A stretch of DNA of 64,000 bases from SSC4 sp964443225 (GCA_964443225.1 CAYUCC010000002.1:62001-126000); one strand, 5' to 3'. Shown: positions 27,682-36,814, numbered from the stretch's first letter. The notes: generated from the letters alone by a model not told the origin. Program-made: numbers and translations.

Positions 27682-27878
27682 AGATGCCTCCCACGGCCAC
27701 ATACAGTGAGAGCTTGGCCAACGTCTCTCACTTTCAAACGGGGCTGCGGCCGTTGTCCCTCACAGACCCTCTACTTCCAGCCAGGTCTGGCTCACGTGGT
27801 TACAGCAAACCCATGCTGCCTGCCGGGGGCCAACGCGCCACAGCAGTTCCTGCAGACCACGGGTCCCCATAAGAAAAC

Positions 27879-27918
27879 GCCAGTCGTTGGCGCGTTTAAT
27901 GACGCACCAACGACTGGC
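27879..27918. repeat. Inverted repeat, 16-bp arms
   Basis: GCCAGTCGTTGGCGCG (27879-27894) and CGCACCAACGACTGGC (27903-27918) pair with one mismatch around an 8-base loop. It lies in the 680-base spacer between the SH3b and CAP genes. It could be a terminator-like hairpin or a decayed element end. The bases between it and 28132 hold nothing I recognise. Confidence 0.6.
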
Positions 27919-28132
27919 TACGAAAGAAGTTATGGGATCGCCTGACCGGGGTCTTACAGACGTTCATGGGTTGATCTCTTCTCGGCCGTCGCCCAATCAC
28001 CACGACGAACACACTACATTCATTAAACACCCGGCTGCGGTAGTTGTCAAACCGACTACGCGTACGGGAAGAACTCATCATGCCACCAGGCTGTGAACAG
28101 CACTACCGGTCGCATGCGCAGCGAACTGGCAA

Positions 28133-28212
28133 AGGGCTTGTAAAAGAATAACTTACCGTTCTTTGCGACGAATGCCGGTCATTTTGCAGGAAGTTGTTCT
28201 TTTACAAGCCCT
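28133..28212. mobile_element. MITE-like element with 22-bp terminal inverted repeats
   Basis: The 80-base element begins AGGGCTTGTAAAAGAATAAC and ends with the matching GTTCTTTTACAAGCCCT; the 22-base ends differ at one position. Too short to encode anything, it looks like a miniature or solo-deleted insertion element that needs a transposase elsewhere. Flanks do not show a clear target duplication beyond AA. I cannot assign an IS family. Confidence 0.6.
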
Positions 28213-28247
28213 AATCACCGGGCGGCCCATTCAATTGTCCCCGCAAC

Positions 28248-28276
28248 TTGTCCACGCGACCAGAGTAGGCTATACT
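28248..28276 (+). promoter_or_regulatory. Candidate promoter of the CAP-domain lipoprotein gene
   Basis: TTGTCC (28248-28253) and TATACT (28271-28276) are 17 bases apart, about 85 bases before the ATG at 28362. Both boxes are close to consensus. Confidence 0.55.
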
Positions 28277-28361
28277 GCAACCGGAGCGCCCGGTCATCAT
28301 GCGCCGGTCGATTGAGTAACACGTGCGCACGCGACCCGCAAGGAGTCACCCAGGTCGAACC

Positions 28362-29393
28362 ATGAACTATCTGCTGCGCGCCCGTCGCAAACTGTCACGC
28401 ACGACCGCATGCTTTGTGCTGCTCGCCACGACACTCGCCCTGCCTGGGTGTAGCCTCATGCCTGTGCCGGCGGCAGTCCCGACTCGCGCGCCGACCGTCT
28501 CGGCTATTCGCTCTACTCGCCCACTTACGGCGACACCACTGCCACCCAGCGTCACCCAAGCCCCAACCACACTAGTTACACGCCAGCCGACTGCTCTCCT
28601 CCCGGCGACCCTCGCAGTGCCCGGCTTCGATCTCACTGCCCTGCAGGCGGTGATGCTGACCGCGATCAACGCCGATCGCGCCGCTGCCGGTCTTGACCCC
28701 GTTGCCTGGGATGACACGGCGGCGCAGGCCGGGCAGACCCACACCGCCGATATGCTGGCCAACGATTACTTCAGCCATTGGAATCTGCAGGGCCTGGGAC
28801 CCGAACACCGCTATGCCCAGGCCGGCGGCCTTGACGCCGTCGCCGAAAACCTGTACACCTACTGGTACCGCTACGAAGACGGCCGCGCCGCACCGATCGA
28901 GGACTGGCCACGCGTCATCCGTGACGCCCAGGCCAGCCTCATGCAGAGCCCCGGCCATCGCCGCACCATCCTCGACCCCGCCCACACCCACGTCGGCATC
29001 GGCATCGTCTACGATCCCCAACGCGGCGAAATGCGCCTGGCCCAGGAGTTCGTCACCCGCCTGGTCGATATGGAAACACTGCCCGCCGAAGCGGCCCCCG
29101 GCGATACGCTGGTGGTGCGCGGCACACTGCGTGATACCGCCACTGATCCACTCATCAACCTGGCCTACATGCCCTGGCCCACACCCTTCACCGCCGACAC
29201 CGTGCCCCAGGGCGCCTACACCAGCCCCGCCGAAATCATCGAGGCCATCCAGCCACAACTCGACGACCGCCAGTTCAGTGCCGAGGTGCGCCTGGGCCAG
29301 CCCAACGCACCCGGTATCTACACCATCCGCGTCTGGGTGCGGCAAGGCGACGAAATGGTGCTGGCCAGCGAACTCATGGTATCTGCGCGCTAA
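28362..29393 (+). CDS. CAP/SCP-domain lipoprotein
   Basis: 343 residues from the ATG at 28362; a GTG at 28323 in frame is possible, but the ATG gives a cleaner signal peptide. The lipobox is LPGC, so the protein is probably lipid-anchored outside the membrane. A Thr/Pro linker leads to a CAP domain (about 95-235): MLTAINADRAAAGLDPVAWD, HTADMLANDYFSHWN, SLMQSPGHRRTILDPAHTHV and GIVYDPQRGEMRLAQEF. That is the family's usual order, including the FSH and GHR segments. The last 100 residues form an extra beta domain. Function unknown; some CAP proteins bind lipids. Confidence 0.88.
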   Translation: MNYLLRARRKLSRTTACFVLLATTLALPGCSLMPVPAAVPTRAPTVSAIRSTRPLTATPLPPSVTQAPTTLVTRQPTALLPATLAVPGFDLTALQAVMLTAINADRAAAGLDPVAWDDTAAQAGQTHTADMLANDYFSHWNLQGLGPEHRYAQAGGLDAVAENLYTYWYRYEDGRAAPIEDWPRVIRDAQASLMQSPGHRRTILDPAHTHVGIGIVYDPQRGEMRLAQEFVTRLVDMETLPAEAAPGDTLVVRGTLRDTATDPLINLAYMPWPTPFTADTVPQGAYTSPAEIIEAIQPQLDDRQFSAEVRLGQPNAPGIYTIRVWVRQGDEMVLASELMVSAR

Positions 29394-29603
29394 TCAATCG
29401 CCCGTTGACCATAATCCGTTCCCAATCCGTTTAATCCGCTCCAATCCGTTCCCAATCCGTTCAATCCGTTCCCCGAATCCGTTGACAGTAATCCGCTCCA
29501 ATCCGTTCCCAATCCGTTCAATCCGTTCCCCGAATCCGTTGACAGTAATCCGTTCAATCCGTTCCCCGAATCCGTTGACAGTAATCCGCTCCAATCCTCT
29601 CCC
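29394..29603. repeat. ATCCGTTCA-word repeat, second locus
   Basis: Starts at the base after the CAP gene stop and runs to within a few bases of the Lgt-like stop at 29604, with about five imperfect units. Units are mosaics of AATCCGTTC, AATCCGCTCC and CCGAATCCGTTGACAGTAAT. It is the same family as 17871-17990, 11.5 kb away, again between two convergent genes. Confidence 0.9.
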
Positions 29604-30311
29604 CTACTCCCTACTCATCCCCCACCCCGCCACCATCACCACCACCCACGCCACCATCTGCTCCGCCCGAAACCCCCCGGCCAGGATCACGCTATCCCCC
29701 CGGAACGCATCGAACACCAACCGCGTCAGCGCATACAAAAACAACCCCAACCAGGCACGATGCCCCGCCCGCGGCGAGCGGTCGGCCAGCACAATACCCA
29801 CACAAACCGCCAACGCCACCGCCTGGTACAGCTGCACCGGATGCCGGCGTGCTCCCCACAAATCCACCGCCCACGGCACCGCCGCCGGCGCGCCAAACGC
29901 ATCACCCGCCAAAAAGTCGGCGACACTGAGAATTGCCATACCCAGCAACACCCCCGGTGCCAGGCAGTCCGCCGCCACCGCCAATGGCACCCGCTTCCCC
30001 ACCAGGTATACGATCCCCGCCGCCAGGCCGAATACCAAACCCGGTATCCACGCCAGGGTGCCAGGTCGCGGGGAAAACACCTGCAGCGGTTCCTGGGCAT
30101 AGATCTGCCAGTACTGCGCCACGTACCACAAACGCGCGACCACCACCGTCACGGCGGCGGCCACGAAACCGGCATTCCACAGGTGATCCCCGTCCAGACC
30201 GCGCCCACGCGCCTGGCGTGCCGCCAGCCACAGGCCTGCATACAGCGCCACCAATACGAGGATCGGCTTCACCGGTACGCTGAGACCCAGAATCGATACG
30301 GACCGCAGCAT
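29604..30311 (-). CDS. Divergent Lgt-like membrane protein
   Basis: 235 residues with about six membrane spans. It resembles prolipoprotein diacylglyceryl transferase (Lgt), which attaches diacylglycerol to lipoprotein cysteines: an ARLWYV segment, a long gap and RRHPVQLYQ near residue 155 (Lgt has R-x-P-xQLYE). However, the place of the Lgt signature with its essential His reads GTLAWIPGLVFGLAAG, so the His appears missing. It may be a paralogue with changed or lost activity. It is the last gene of the acpS, kinase, TlpA, Lgt-like operon, 3 bases after the thioredoxin gene. Confidence 0.7.
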   Translation of the reverse strand: MLRSVSILGLSVPVKPILVLVALYAGLWLAARQARGRGLDGDHLWNAGFVAAAVTVVVARLWYVAQYWQIYAQEPLQVFSPRPGTLAWIPGLVFGLAAGIVYLVGKRVPLAVAADCLAPGVLLGMAILSVADFLAGDAFGAPAAVPWAVDLWGARRHPVQLYQAVALAVCVGIVLADRSPRAGHRAWLGLFLYALTRLVFDAFRGDSVILAGGFRAEQMVAWVVVMVAGWGMSRE

Positions 30312-30314
30312 CGT

Positions 30315-30851
30315 TCAGGGCTCCATCAGCTGCTGCACTTTGCTCTCCAGCAGCGCGCGGCTCAACGGACCACCCACCACGATCTCATCGATCACACCGT
30401 TTGGGTCGATGAAAAAGGTCGTCGGCAGCGAGCGCACGCGGTACGCCTGGCTGACCGCCGCATCTGCATCGAGCACGACCGGAAAATCGATGCCCCTGGC
30501 CTCCAAATAGCCGCGCACCTGCTCCGCCGTCTCGGCCTGGTTGATGCCCAACACGGTCACCCCGCGCGCGGCGTAGTCGTCGGCCAGCGTCTGTAGGGCC
30601 GGCATCTCCGCCTGGCAGGGGGGACACCACGTCGCCCAGAAGTTGAGCACCACGGGCTGGCCCTTCAAACCGGCCAGGTCGCGTGTTTGCCCGTCCACGC
30701 CGGTCAAACGAAAATCGGGCGCCGGAAAACCAACCTGTGGGCTGGGTGGGCGCTGTCCCGGCGGTGCCAGCAGGGCTGGGTCCTGTGCGCGCGTCAGGTA
30801 GATCCACGTCAGCCCGGCCACCAGGAGCACCAGCAGCCCCCAACGTTTCAT
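30315..30851 (-). CDS. TlpA-like membrane-anchored thioredoxin
   Basis: 178 residues. An N-terminal anchor (WGLLVLLVAGLTWIYL) holds a thioredoxin fold outside the membrane. The active site is WCPPC in NFWATWCPPCQAEMPAL, typical of TlpA/ResA-type thiol-disulfide oxidoreductases, and the cis-Pro loop reads SLPTTFFID. It likely keeps exported cysteines reduced, for example in cytochrome maturation or lipoproteins. Its ATG overlaps the kinase stop by four bases (ATGA). Confidence 0.9.
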   Translation of the reverse strand: MKRWGLLVLLVAGLTWIYLTRAQDPALLAPPGQRPPSPQVGFPAPDFRLTGVDGQTRDLAGLKGQPVVLNFWATWCPPCQAEMPALQTLADDYAARGVTVLGINQAETAEQVRGYLEARGIDFPVVLDADAAVSQAYRVRSLPTTFFIDPNGVIDEIVVGGPLSRALLESKVQQLMEP

Positions 30852-32461
30852 GCGATCTCTCCACCGGTGTTGGCCAGCGGCAGTGCCAGGCAAAAGGCTG
30901 CGCCTGGCGGTGGGCACTGGTCCAGCCAGAGCCGGCCGCCCTGCACCTGCGCCAGACGCTGCGCCAGGCTGAGACCCACCCCCATGCCGCCGTGCGCCCG
31001 CCGCAGCGATGGACTCAGCTGGTAGAACGGGGCAAAAATGCGTTCGCTCTCTTCGGGTGGAATGCCCGGCCCGGTGTCCGCCACACGCAGCATGCCCTCA
31101 CCGTGTGCCGTGCTGACCTGCACCAGGACACGTCCGCCCGCCGGTGTGAACTTGAGTGCGTTGTCCAGCAGATGGCGCAGGATACGCAGCAGACCCTGCG
31201 CATCGCCGTAGACAACAACCGCCTCGGACGCCTCGATGGCCAGGTCCAGCTGGCGCCCGTCGGCCACTGGCTGTGCCTCGCGTACGGCGCCGCGTGCCAC
31301 TTCCGCCAGGTCAACCGGTTGAATGTCCAACCCGGGATCGAGCTGGCGCAGCGATTTGAGATAGTCCAGGTGAAACAGGTCATCTACGATGCGGTGCAGC
31401 CGTCGCGCTTCGGCGACCAGCGGCTGCACGAGGTCCTTCAAACGCGGCGGCGCTTTTTCGGCCAGCAGATTGGCGTAACCGACGACCACACTCACCGGCG
31501 TGCGCAGCTCGTGCGCCGCGACGTTGATGAACTCGGTCTTCAGATGGTCCAGCCGTGACAGCTCCCCGTACGCCGCTTCCATGTGCTCGATCAGACGCGC
31601 ATTGGCAATTGCAATCGCCGCCTGACCAGCCAGCACCGATAACATTTCGGCATCGCCCGGCAGAAACGGGTCCTCGATTGTGGTTTTGGCCAGGTTCATT
31701 ACCCCGATGACCTGACCCTTGACCGTCAAAGGCAGGCAGACCGCCGAGCGCAGCGAGCCGCCGCGCATCCCGTGGCGTAAAAAATCGGGCAGGTCGTCCG
31801 GCCCATTGACGACCAAAGGCTCCCCGGTTTTGGCCACCCAGCCCGCGATACCTTCACCCATTGCGACGTGCGTATGCGCAATGACGTCGGCATCGATACC
31901 CACCGCCGCCTGAATTGTGAGTTCCTGCCGGTTTTCATCGACCAGCATCAGGGAGGCGCGATGCGCACCCGTTTCGTTGACCGCCGTCTCGAGGATGCGG
32001 CTGAGCAGCGTGTCCAGGTCGGTTTGCAGCATGAACATGCGGCTCATCTCGTAGAGCGGAATCAAGGCGTTGCGTCGTGCCATCTCGTGCGTCACACGCC
32101 GCCGCTGCAGGACGCGACTGGCCGCCGCACGCAGGTAGGTCGCCTCCGTGGGTAACAAGACAATCTCGGCGATGTCGTAGTGGGTGAGCTGTACCGCCAG
32201 CGAGAGGTCGGACGGCGTTGCCAGGAGAATGACCGGCAGGGCCGGTTGTTGGGTACGCAGCTCGTTGAACCAGGCCGCATCGATGCCCGGCAGCCCGGTG
32301 TCCAACAACAGAACGGACCCCTCGTGCGGTGGAATGGACCCCAACTGCGGCTGACCGGTGGTTTCCAGCCAGCGCAGCCGGCCCAGGTAAAGCAGGGCCG
32401 TTTGCATGAGCGGGTGCAGGTCGGCGCGCGTGGCAATGTACAGGGTTTCCAGGCCACTCAT
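30848..32461 (-). CDS. Cytoplasmic sensor histidine kinase (receiver-like, GAF, HisKA, HATPase)
   Basis: 537 residues from the ATG at 32461, which overlaps the acpS stop (ATGA). The first 120 residues look like a degenerate receiver (LLLDTGLPG, VILLATPSD). A GAF domain follows (about 150-290, VAMGEGIAGWVAKTGEPLVV). The H-box is AAHELRTP with H317. The ATPase part has N, G1 and G2 boxes: LLDNALKFTP, DTGPGIPPEESERIF and GMGVGLSLA. No membrane span is visible. No response regulator is next to it, so the partner is elsewhere. Confidence 0.9.
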   Translation of the reverse strand: MSGLETLYIATRADLHPLMQTALLYLGRLRWLETTGQPQLGSIPPHEGSVLLLDTGLPGIDAAWFNELRTQQPALPVILLATPSDLSLAVQLTHYDIAEIVLLPTEATYLRAAASRVLQRRRVTHEMARRNALIPLYEMSRMFMLQTDLDTLLSRILETAVNETGAHRASLMLVDENRQELTIQAAVGIDADVIAHTHVAMGEGIAGWVAKTGEPLVVNGPDDLPDFLRHGMRGGSLRSAVCLPLTVKGQVIGVMNLAKTTIEDPFLPGDAEMLSVLAGQAAIAIANARLIEHMEAAYGELSRLDHLKTEFINVAAHELRTPVSVVVGYANLLAEKAPPRLKDLVQPLVAEARRLHRIVDDLFHLDYLKSLRQLDPGLDIQPVDLAEVARGAVREAQPVADGRQLDLAIEASEAVVVYGDAQGLLRILRHLLDNALKFTPAGGRVLVQVSTAHGEGMLRVADTGPGIPPEESERIFAPFYQLSPSLRRAHGGMGVGLSLAQRLAQVQGGRLWLDQCPPPGAAFCLALPLANTGGEIA

Positions 32462-32844
32462 GGCTGACCCCCCGATGCAGCGACAAAGGCCACCGCGTAC
32501 GCCTCGGCGTGCGACAGGCTGATCGCCCAGTGAACCAGCCCCTGACGTTCGGCAGCGGCCCGCGCCGGCCCGTGCAGAACCACGACGGGCTGACCGCGCG
32601 CCAGGCGCACGATCTCGATGTCGGTCCAGCGAATGCCTTCCCAGCCGCAGCCCAACGCTTTGCTGACCGCTTCTTTGGCCGCCCAACGCGCTGCCAGCGA
32701 CGTGACCCGGCCGGCACAGTCGGTCACTTCCTGCGGCGTGAAGACACGCGCAAGAAAGCGGTCACGGTGCCGGTCGAGAATTGTGCGCACCCGTGCCACT
32801 TCGACGATGTCTACGCCAACAGCCTGAATCACCGGTTCGGCCAC
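32458..32844 (-). CDS. acpS: Holo-[acyl-carrier-protein] synthase
   Basis: 128 residues from a GTG at 32844 (GGGGAG 4 bases upstream); a TTG at 32856 would add four residues. It transfers phosphopantetheine from CoA to acyl carrier protein. It has the family motifs: AVGVDIVEVARV with the metal-binding Asp, LAARWAAKEAVSKALG with the catalytic Glu and Lys, and ISLSHAEAYAVAFV. Length is normal for AcpS. It is the first gene of a four-gene operon whose first three genes overlap. Confidence 0.93.
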   Translation of the reverse strand: MAEPVIQAVGVDIVEVARVRTILDRHRDRFLARVFTPQEVTDCAGRVTSLAARWAAKEAVSKALGCGWEGIRWTDIEIVRLARGQPVVVLHGPARAAAERQGLVHWAISLSHAEAYAVAFVAASGGQP

Positions 32845-32910
32845 AGCACTCCCCAATCATTCCACAAAAAACCTCTGTGATTGCTGCGTTCTCTGTGGCT
32901 TCCACACCCC

Positions 32911-34221
32911 TCACAACGTTGGTTCGAGCTCGGGCGGACCGCTGATGCCCACGACGTAGGCATCCAGGGTGAGATACTGCTGCGCTGCGGCACGTATTTC
33001 TGCCGCAGTCACCTGGTTGATGAAATCAGGATACCGGTTGAGATAGTCGAGCCCCAACCCAAACCGCTCGATGTCGGACAGGGTATCGGCCACCCCCTGG
33101 TTGGTCTCCAGACGCAGGGGCAGAACACCGGTCATGAACGCCTGCGAGTCGGTCAGCTCTTCGTCCGCGACCAGTTCTTCGCGCATACGCTCGATCTCAT
33201 GGACGATGCTGTCGATGGTGCGTGCCACGGTCGCGGGGCTCACGCCGGCAATCGCCATCCACGGACCGGGCCCTTCGCCCGCTTCCAGGGCGCTGTACGC
33301 ATAATAGGCCAGACCCTGCTTCTCGCGCACGTTGTCACCCAGCCGTCCCATCATGCCAAACCGGCCCAGGATGGTATTGCCGACTGCGGCCGGGTAGTAG
33401 TGCGGGCTTTGCCGTAGGGGGCCAACGCAGCCGAGCACCAGGTCGGTTTGTGTCTTGCCGGCAATCGGAATGCTGCGCCGTTCGATCGTCGCCAGTGCCG
33501 GAATCGTTGGCAGGACGCCCTCGATCGCCGTGGATGGGTTGGCCCAATCACCTAACAGCGCGTCGATGCGTGCAATGACACGGTCGGTCTGCACGTCACC
33601 CACCAGCACGATTGCCCCGCCGGTTGGTCCGTAGTAGCTGCGGTAGAATGTCTGCAAATCATCCTGTTGGATGGGCAGAATCGTTTCTTTTTCGCCCGCC
33701 AGGCTGCGACCGTAGGGATGGTCCTGCCCATACAACGCAGTGCGGAAGGCGAGCGACGCCATGCTGCGGGTGTCGTTGTCACGTTCCTGCAGCCCGGTGA
33801 GGATCTGGCCGCGCACCTTTTCGATGTGTTCTGCGGGGAATACCGGATGGCGCAGCACGTCGGCCAGGATCTCGAGCATCAGGTCGAGGTCTTCGGTCAG
33901 GCTCTTGCCGCCAAAGTCGGTGATGTGGCGCCCACTACCGATGCCGATCGATGCGCCGACTGCTTCCAACGTCTCGTTGATCTCGGCAAAGGTGCGCGTC
34001 GTCGTGCCGCGGCGCAGCATCGTGGATACAAAGCTGCTCAACCCTGCCTGCGCCGGTGTCTCGTGCAGCGCCCCGCAGCGCAGGTAGCCGCTGACGACGA
34101 CAGAGGGGCTGCTGTGATTCTCACGTACCAGGACGACCAGCCCGTTGGCCAGTACATGGCGCGTGACGTTGCTGGCGTCGGGTACCGTGTGTGTTCGATC
34201 GAGTTTAGCCTGGTCTACCAT
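32911..34221 (-). CDS. M16-family peptidase-like subunit lacking the zinc motif
   Basis: 436 residues. It has the M16 two-domain fold, including the VREKQGLAYYAYS segment with the Arg/Tyr pair that M16 B-subunits use to bind substrate. At the place where HxxEH should be, it reads AGLSSFVSTML, so both His and the Glu are gone. By analogy with known pairs (MPP alpha/beta, ymxG/ymfF types) it should be the non-catalytic partner of the two active M16 genes upstream, with which it overlaps. Confidence 0.88.
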   Translation of the reverse strand: MVDQAKLDRTHTVPDASNVTRHVLANGLVVLVRENHSSPSVVVSGYLRCGALHETPAQAGLSSFVSTMLRRGTTTRTFAEINETLEAVGASIGIGSGRHITDFGGKSLTEDLDLMLEILADVLRHPVFPAEHIEKVRGQILTGLQERDNDTRSMASLAFRTALYGQDHPYGRSLAGEKETILPIQQDDLQTFYRSYYGPTGGAIVLVGDVQTDRVIARIDALLGDWANPSTAIEGVLPTIPALATIERRSIPIAGKTQTDLVLGCVGPLRQSPHYYPAAVGNTILGRFGMMGRLGDNVREKQGLAYYAYSALEAGEGPGPWMAIAGVSPATVARTIDSIVHEIERMREELVADEELTDSQAFMTGVLPLRLETNQGVADTLSDIERFGLGLDYLNRYPDFINQVTAAEIRAAAQQYLTLDAYVVGISGPPELEPTL

Positions 34222-35522
34222 AAGTTATCGCCTTCGTCTTCATGGGTGGGCACAAAGGTACCCACCGTCCGGTTGCCGGCACCCAGGTAGGTGCGCGCCA
34301 CGCGCTGGATGTCTCCCGGCGTCACCGCCGCTACCTGTTCGAGATAGGTGTCGAGCCACGCCTGCGACGCAACCAGTTCGGCAAAACCGAGCCAATAGGC
34401 CTGGTCGGTCACACTCTCAGCGCCGTAGATGAACTCGGCGCGTGTCTGTTTGATGGCTTTGGCCAGCTCAGCCGCCGTCACCGGTTCATCGAGCATACGC
34501 TCGATTTCGGCCAACAGCACCGCTTCGACGGCATCCGGTGCCGCGCCCGTCTGCACCACGACGTCGATGCCGTAGAGGTAGGGTGCCACCGTGGGTACCA
34601 GCTGGGTGGTGACGTCAGCGGCCAGCCCGGTTTCGACGAGGGCACGGTAGAGCCGCGAGCTGCGGCTGGGTTCTCCCTCGGCAAAGAGGCTCATGGCCTG
34701 CGCACCACCCAGGATCGTATCCAGCACCGACAGTGGGAAAAAGTCGGGATGCGAGGCCGCCGGTGCGTGGTAGGCCACGTGCAGGTAGGTCGTATCACCC
34801 GGCCCTTCGCGCACTACCCGCCGCTCGCCGGTTTGCACCGGCTCGACGGCACGTTCGGGTGGTGCAGACGGGCCTGCCGGCAGGTGACCGAAGTGATCGA
34901 CGATGCGGGCCGTCATGTCGGCGGCATCGAACGCACCGCATGCCACCACGATGGCGTTACCGGGCACGTAGTAGCGGCGGTAGTGTGCGTGCAGATCGTC
35001 GCGCGTCATCTGTTCGAGGTCACATAACCAGCCGATTGTATTGTGGTGATAACCGTGCACCTTGAAGGCTGCGGCTTTGACGTCCTCGTCGAGCAGCCAC
35101 TGCGGCACATTCTCCGCTCCCTGCCGTTCCGAGATGATCACCGTGCGTTCGCCCTCGAACTCGTCGGGATCGAACGGGCTGTTGGCCAGACGATCGGCCT
35201 CGATCGCCAGGACCAGGTCGATACTGTTCGCCGGCACGGTGTGGAAATAGGTCGTAAAATCGACCCAGGTCATGGCATTGCGTATCCCGCCGACACGCGC
35301 CACCCGGCGGTCCGCTTCACCCGGCGGGAACTGCTCGGTCCCTTTGAAGAGCATGTGCTCGACCCAGTGCGACGCACCGGTGATGCCGGGCACCTCGTGC
35401 CGGCTGCCGACGCGGTACCACATCCATAGGGTCGCCACCGGTGCCGATGCCACCGGTTTTACCAGCACAGTCAGCCCATTGGCCAACGTCGTATGCACCA
35501 ATCCTTCAGAAAACATGGTCAT
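34215..35522 (-). CDS. M16-family zinc peptidase, catalytic copy A
   Basis: 435 residues; an internal ATG at 35516 has the better-spaced AGGG and may be the real start. The zinc motif is HWVEH in TGASHWVEHMLFKGTE, and ERTVIISERQG downstream supplies the third ligand. The C-terminal half is the inactive M16 repeat. It overlaps the downstream partner by 7 bases and the upstream copy by 4. Such enzymes degrade short peptides or process precursors; no signal peptide is seen. Confidence 0.92.
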   Translation of the reverse strand: MTMFSEGLVHTTLANGLTVLVKPVASAPVATLWMWYRVGSRHEVPGITGASHWVEHMLFKGTEQFPPGEADRRVARVGGIRNAMTWVDFTTYFHTVPANSIDLVLAIEADRLANSPFDPDEFEGERTVIISERQGAENVPQWLLDEDVKAAAFKVHGYHHNTIGWLCDLEQMTRDDLHAHYRRYYVPGNAIVVACGAFDAADMTARIVDHFGHLPAGPSAPPERAVEPVQTGERRVVREGPGDTTYLHVAYHAPAASHPDFFPLSVLDTILGGAQAMSLFAEGEPSRSSRLYRALVETGLAADVTTQLVPTVAPYLYGIDVVVQTGAAPDAVEAVLLAEIERMLDEPVTAAELAKAIKQTRAEFIYGAESVTDQAYWLGFAELVASQAWLDTYLEQVAAVTPGDIQRVARTYLGAGNRTVGTFVPTHEDEGDNLW

Positions 35523-36814
35523 CCCTGGTTTTGTCCATGACGCGGCACGTACCAGCCCGCAATACAGCGGGCACGCTGCAGGTACGACGCCGCCACACGC
35601 CGCACGTCGTCCACCGTGACGGCCGCCATGCTGTCAAGATAACGTGCCAGCCAGTCGACCGACGTCACCACCGAGCTGAAGCCCAGCCAATAGGCCTGCT
35701 GGCTGATGCTTTCACGGCCGTAGGCAAACTGGGCACGGCTCTGTTTGATGGCCCTGACCACTTCGGCCTCGGAGATATCACCCGCAGCCGCGCCATCGAT
35801 CACTTCCCACAACGCGGCCTCGACCGCAGCTGGGGACTGCTCGGCACGCACCGTGGCCGAAAAACTGAACAGGTGGGGGTCGATGCTCGGGCGTATGAAC
35901 GAACCCGCACTGGCGGCGAGGCCGGTATCGACCAGACGGCGGTAGATGCGTGCGCTGCGACCGAGCCCTTCACCACCAAACGCCGATGGAGATTTGCCAC
36001 CACTCAGCACCGCATCCAGGACCACCAGCGGGAAAAAGTCGGCGTGCAGGGCATGCGGGGCGCGAAAGGCCAACTCGACATAAGCGACGCGGCTGTCGCC
36101 GGTGACCTCGACGCGCCGCATTTCGGTCTGCTCGTAGTCACCCGCCGTTACCGGTGGAATCGTCACACCGGAGGGTTGGGCCGGACCAAACAGCTGTGCA
36201 ACCCGCTCCAGCATGGCGGCGGTCTCGAAGTCACCGATGGCCACCGCAATCGCGTTGTTGGGTCCGTAGTAGGTCCGGTAGTGGTGCCACAGGTCATCGC
36301 GCGTCATGGAGAGCAAATCGGCGCGCGAGCCAATCACCGTGTGCCCGTAGGGGTGGTGCGGGAAGGCGGCGGCGTTGAGCGCCTCGTCGAGCAGAAAGCC
36401 GGGGGTATTTTCGCGCCCTGCACGTTCGGAGAGGATGATCGTGCGTTCGGCCTCGACGTCATCGGGCATGAAGCGGGCATTGATCATACGGTCCGATTCG
36501 AGCTGCAGCGCCAGGTCGATCCGGTCGGCGGGCAGGGTCTCGAAGTAGGCCGTGTAGTCGATGTAGGTGAAGCCGTTGCGCACGCCACCTTCGCGTGAGA
36601 CCAGCTTGTGCACGGCGTTACCGGGGAACCGGTCGGTGCCCCGAAACAGCATGTGCTCGACCCAATGTGACGCGCCGCTGAGGCCGGGACCTTCGTTGCG
36701 GCTGCCGACGCGGTACCACACCCAAAACGACGCCACCGGGGCGTGGTGCATTTCTTGGGTGATGACCTGCAGCCCGTTATCCAGCTGCGTGCTGTTGAAT
36801 CCAAGTTCTTCCAT
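35519..36814 (-). CDS. M16-family zinc peptidase, catalytic copy B
   Basis: 431 residues; AGGAG lies 9 bases before the ATG. HWVEH appears in SGASHWVEHMLFRGTD, and ERTIILSERAG is the downstream ligand segment. It is clearly a paralogue of copy A, sharing the start pattern, the zinc block and a matching C-terminal end (QAYWLGFSSVV against QAYWLGFAELV), so the two arose by tandem duplication. First gene of the three-M16 operon. Confidence 0.92.
   Translation of the reverse strand: MEELGFNSTQLDNGLQVITQEMHHAPVASFWVWYRVGSRNEGPGLSGASHWVEHMLFRGTDRFPGNAVHKLVSREGGVRNGFTYIDYTAYFETLPADRIDLALQLESDRMINARFMPDDVEAERTIILSERAGRENTPGFLLDEALNAAAFPHHPYGHTVIGSRADLLSMTRDDLWHHYRTYYGPNNAIAVAIGDFETAAMLERVAQLFGPAQPSGVTIPPVTAGDYEQTEMRRVEVTGDSRVAYVELAFRAPHALHADFFPLVVLDAVLSGGKSPSAFGGEGLGRSARIYRRLVDTGLAASAGSFIRPSIDPHLFSFSATVRAEQSPAAVEAALWEVIDGAAAGDISEAEVVRAIKQSRAQFAYGRESISQQAYWLGFSSVVTSVDWLARYLDSMAAVTVDDVRRVAASYLQRARCIAGWYVPRHGQNQG

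Noticed and set aside
29394..29603. CRISPR-like array (36-base repeats)
   Set aside because: Units touch each other and vary in composition; there are no unique spacers and no cas genes.
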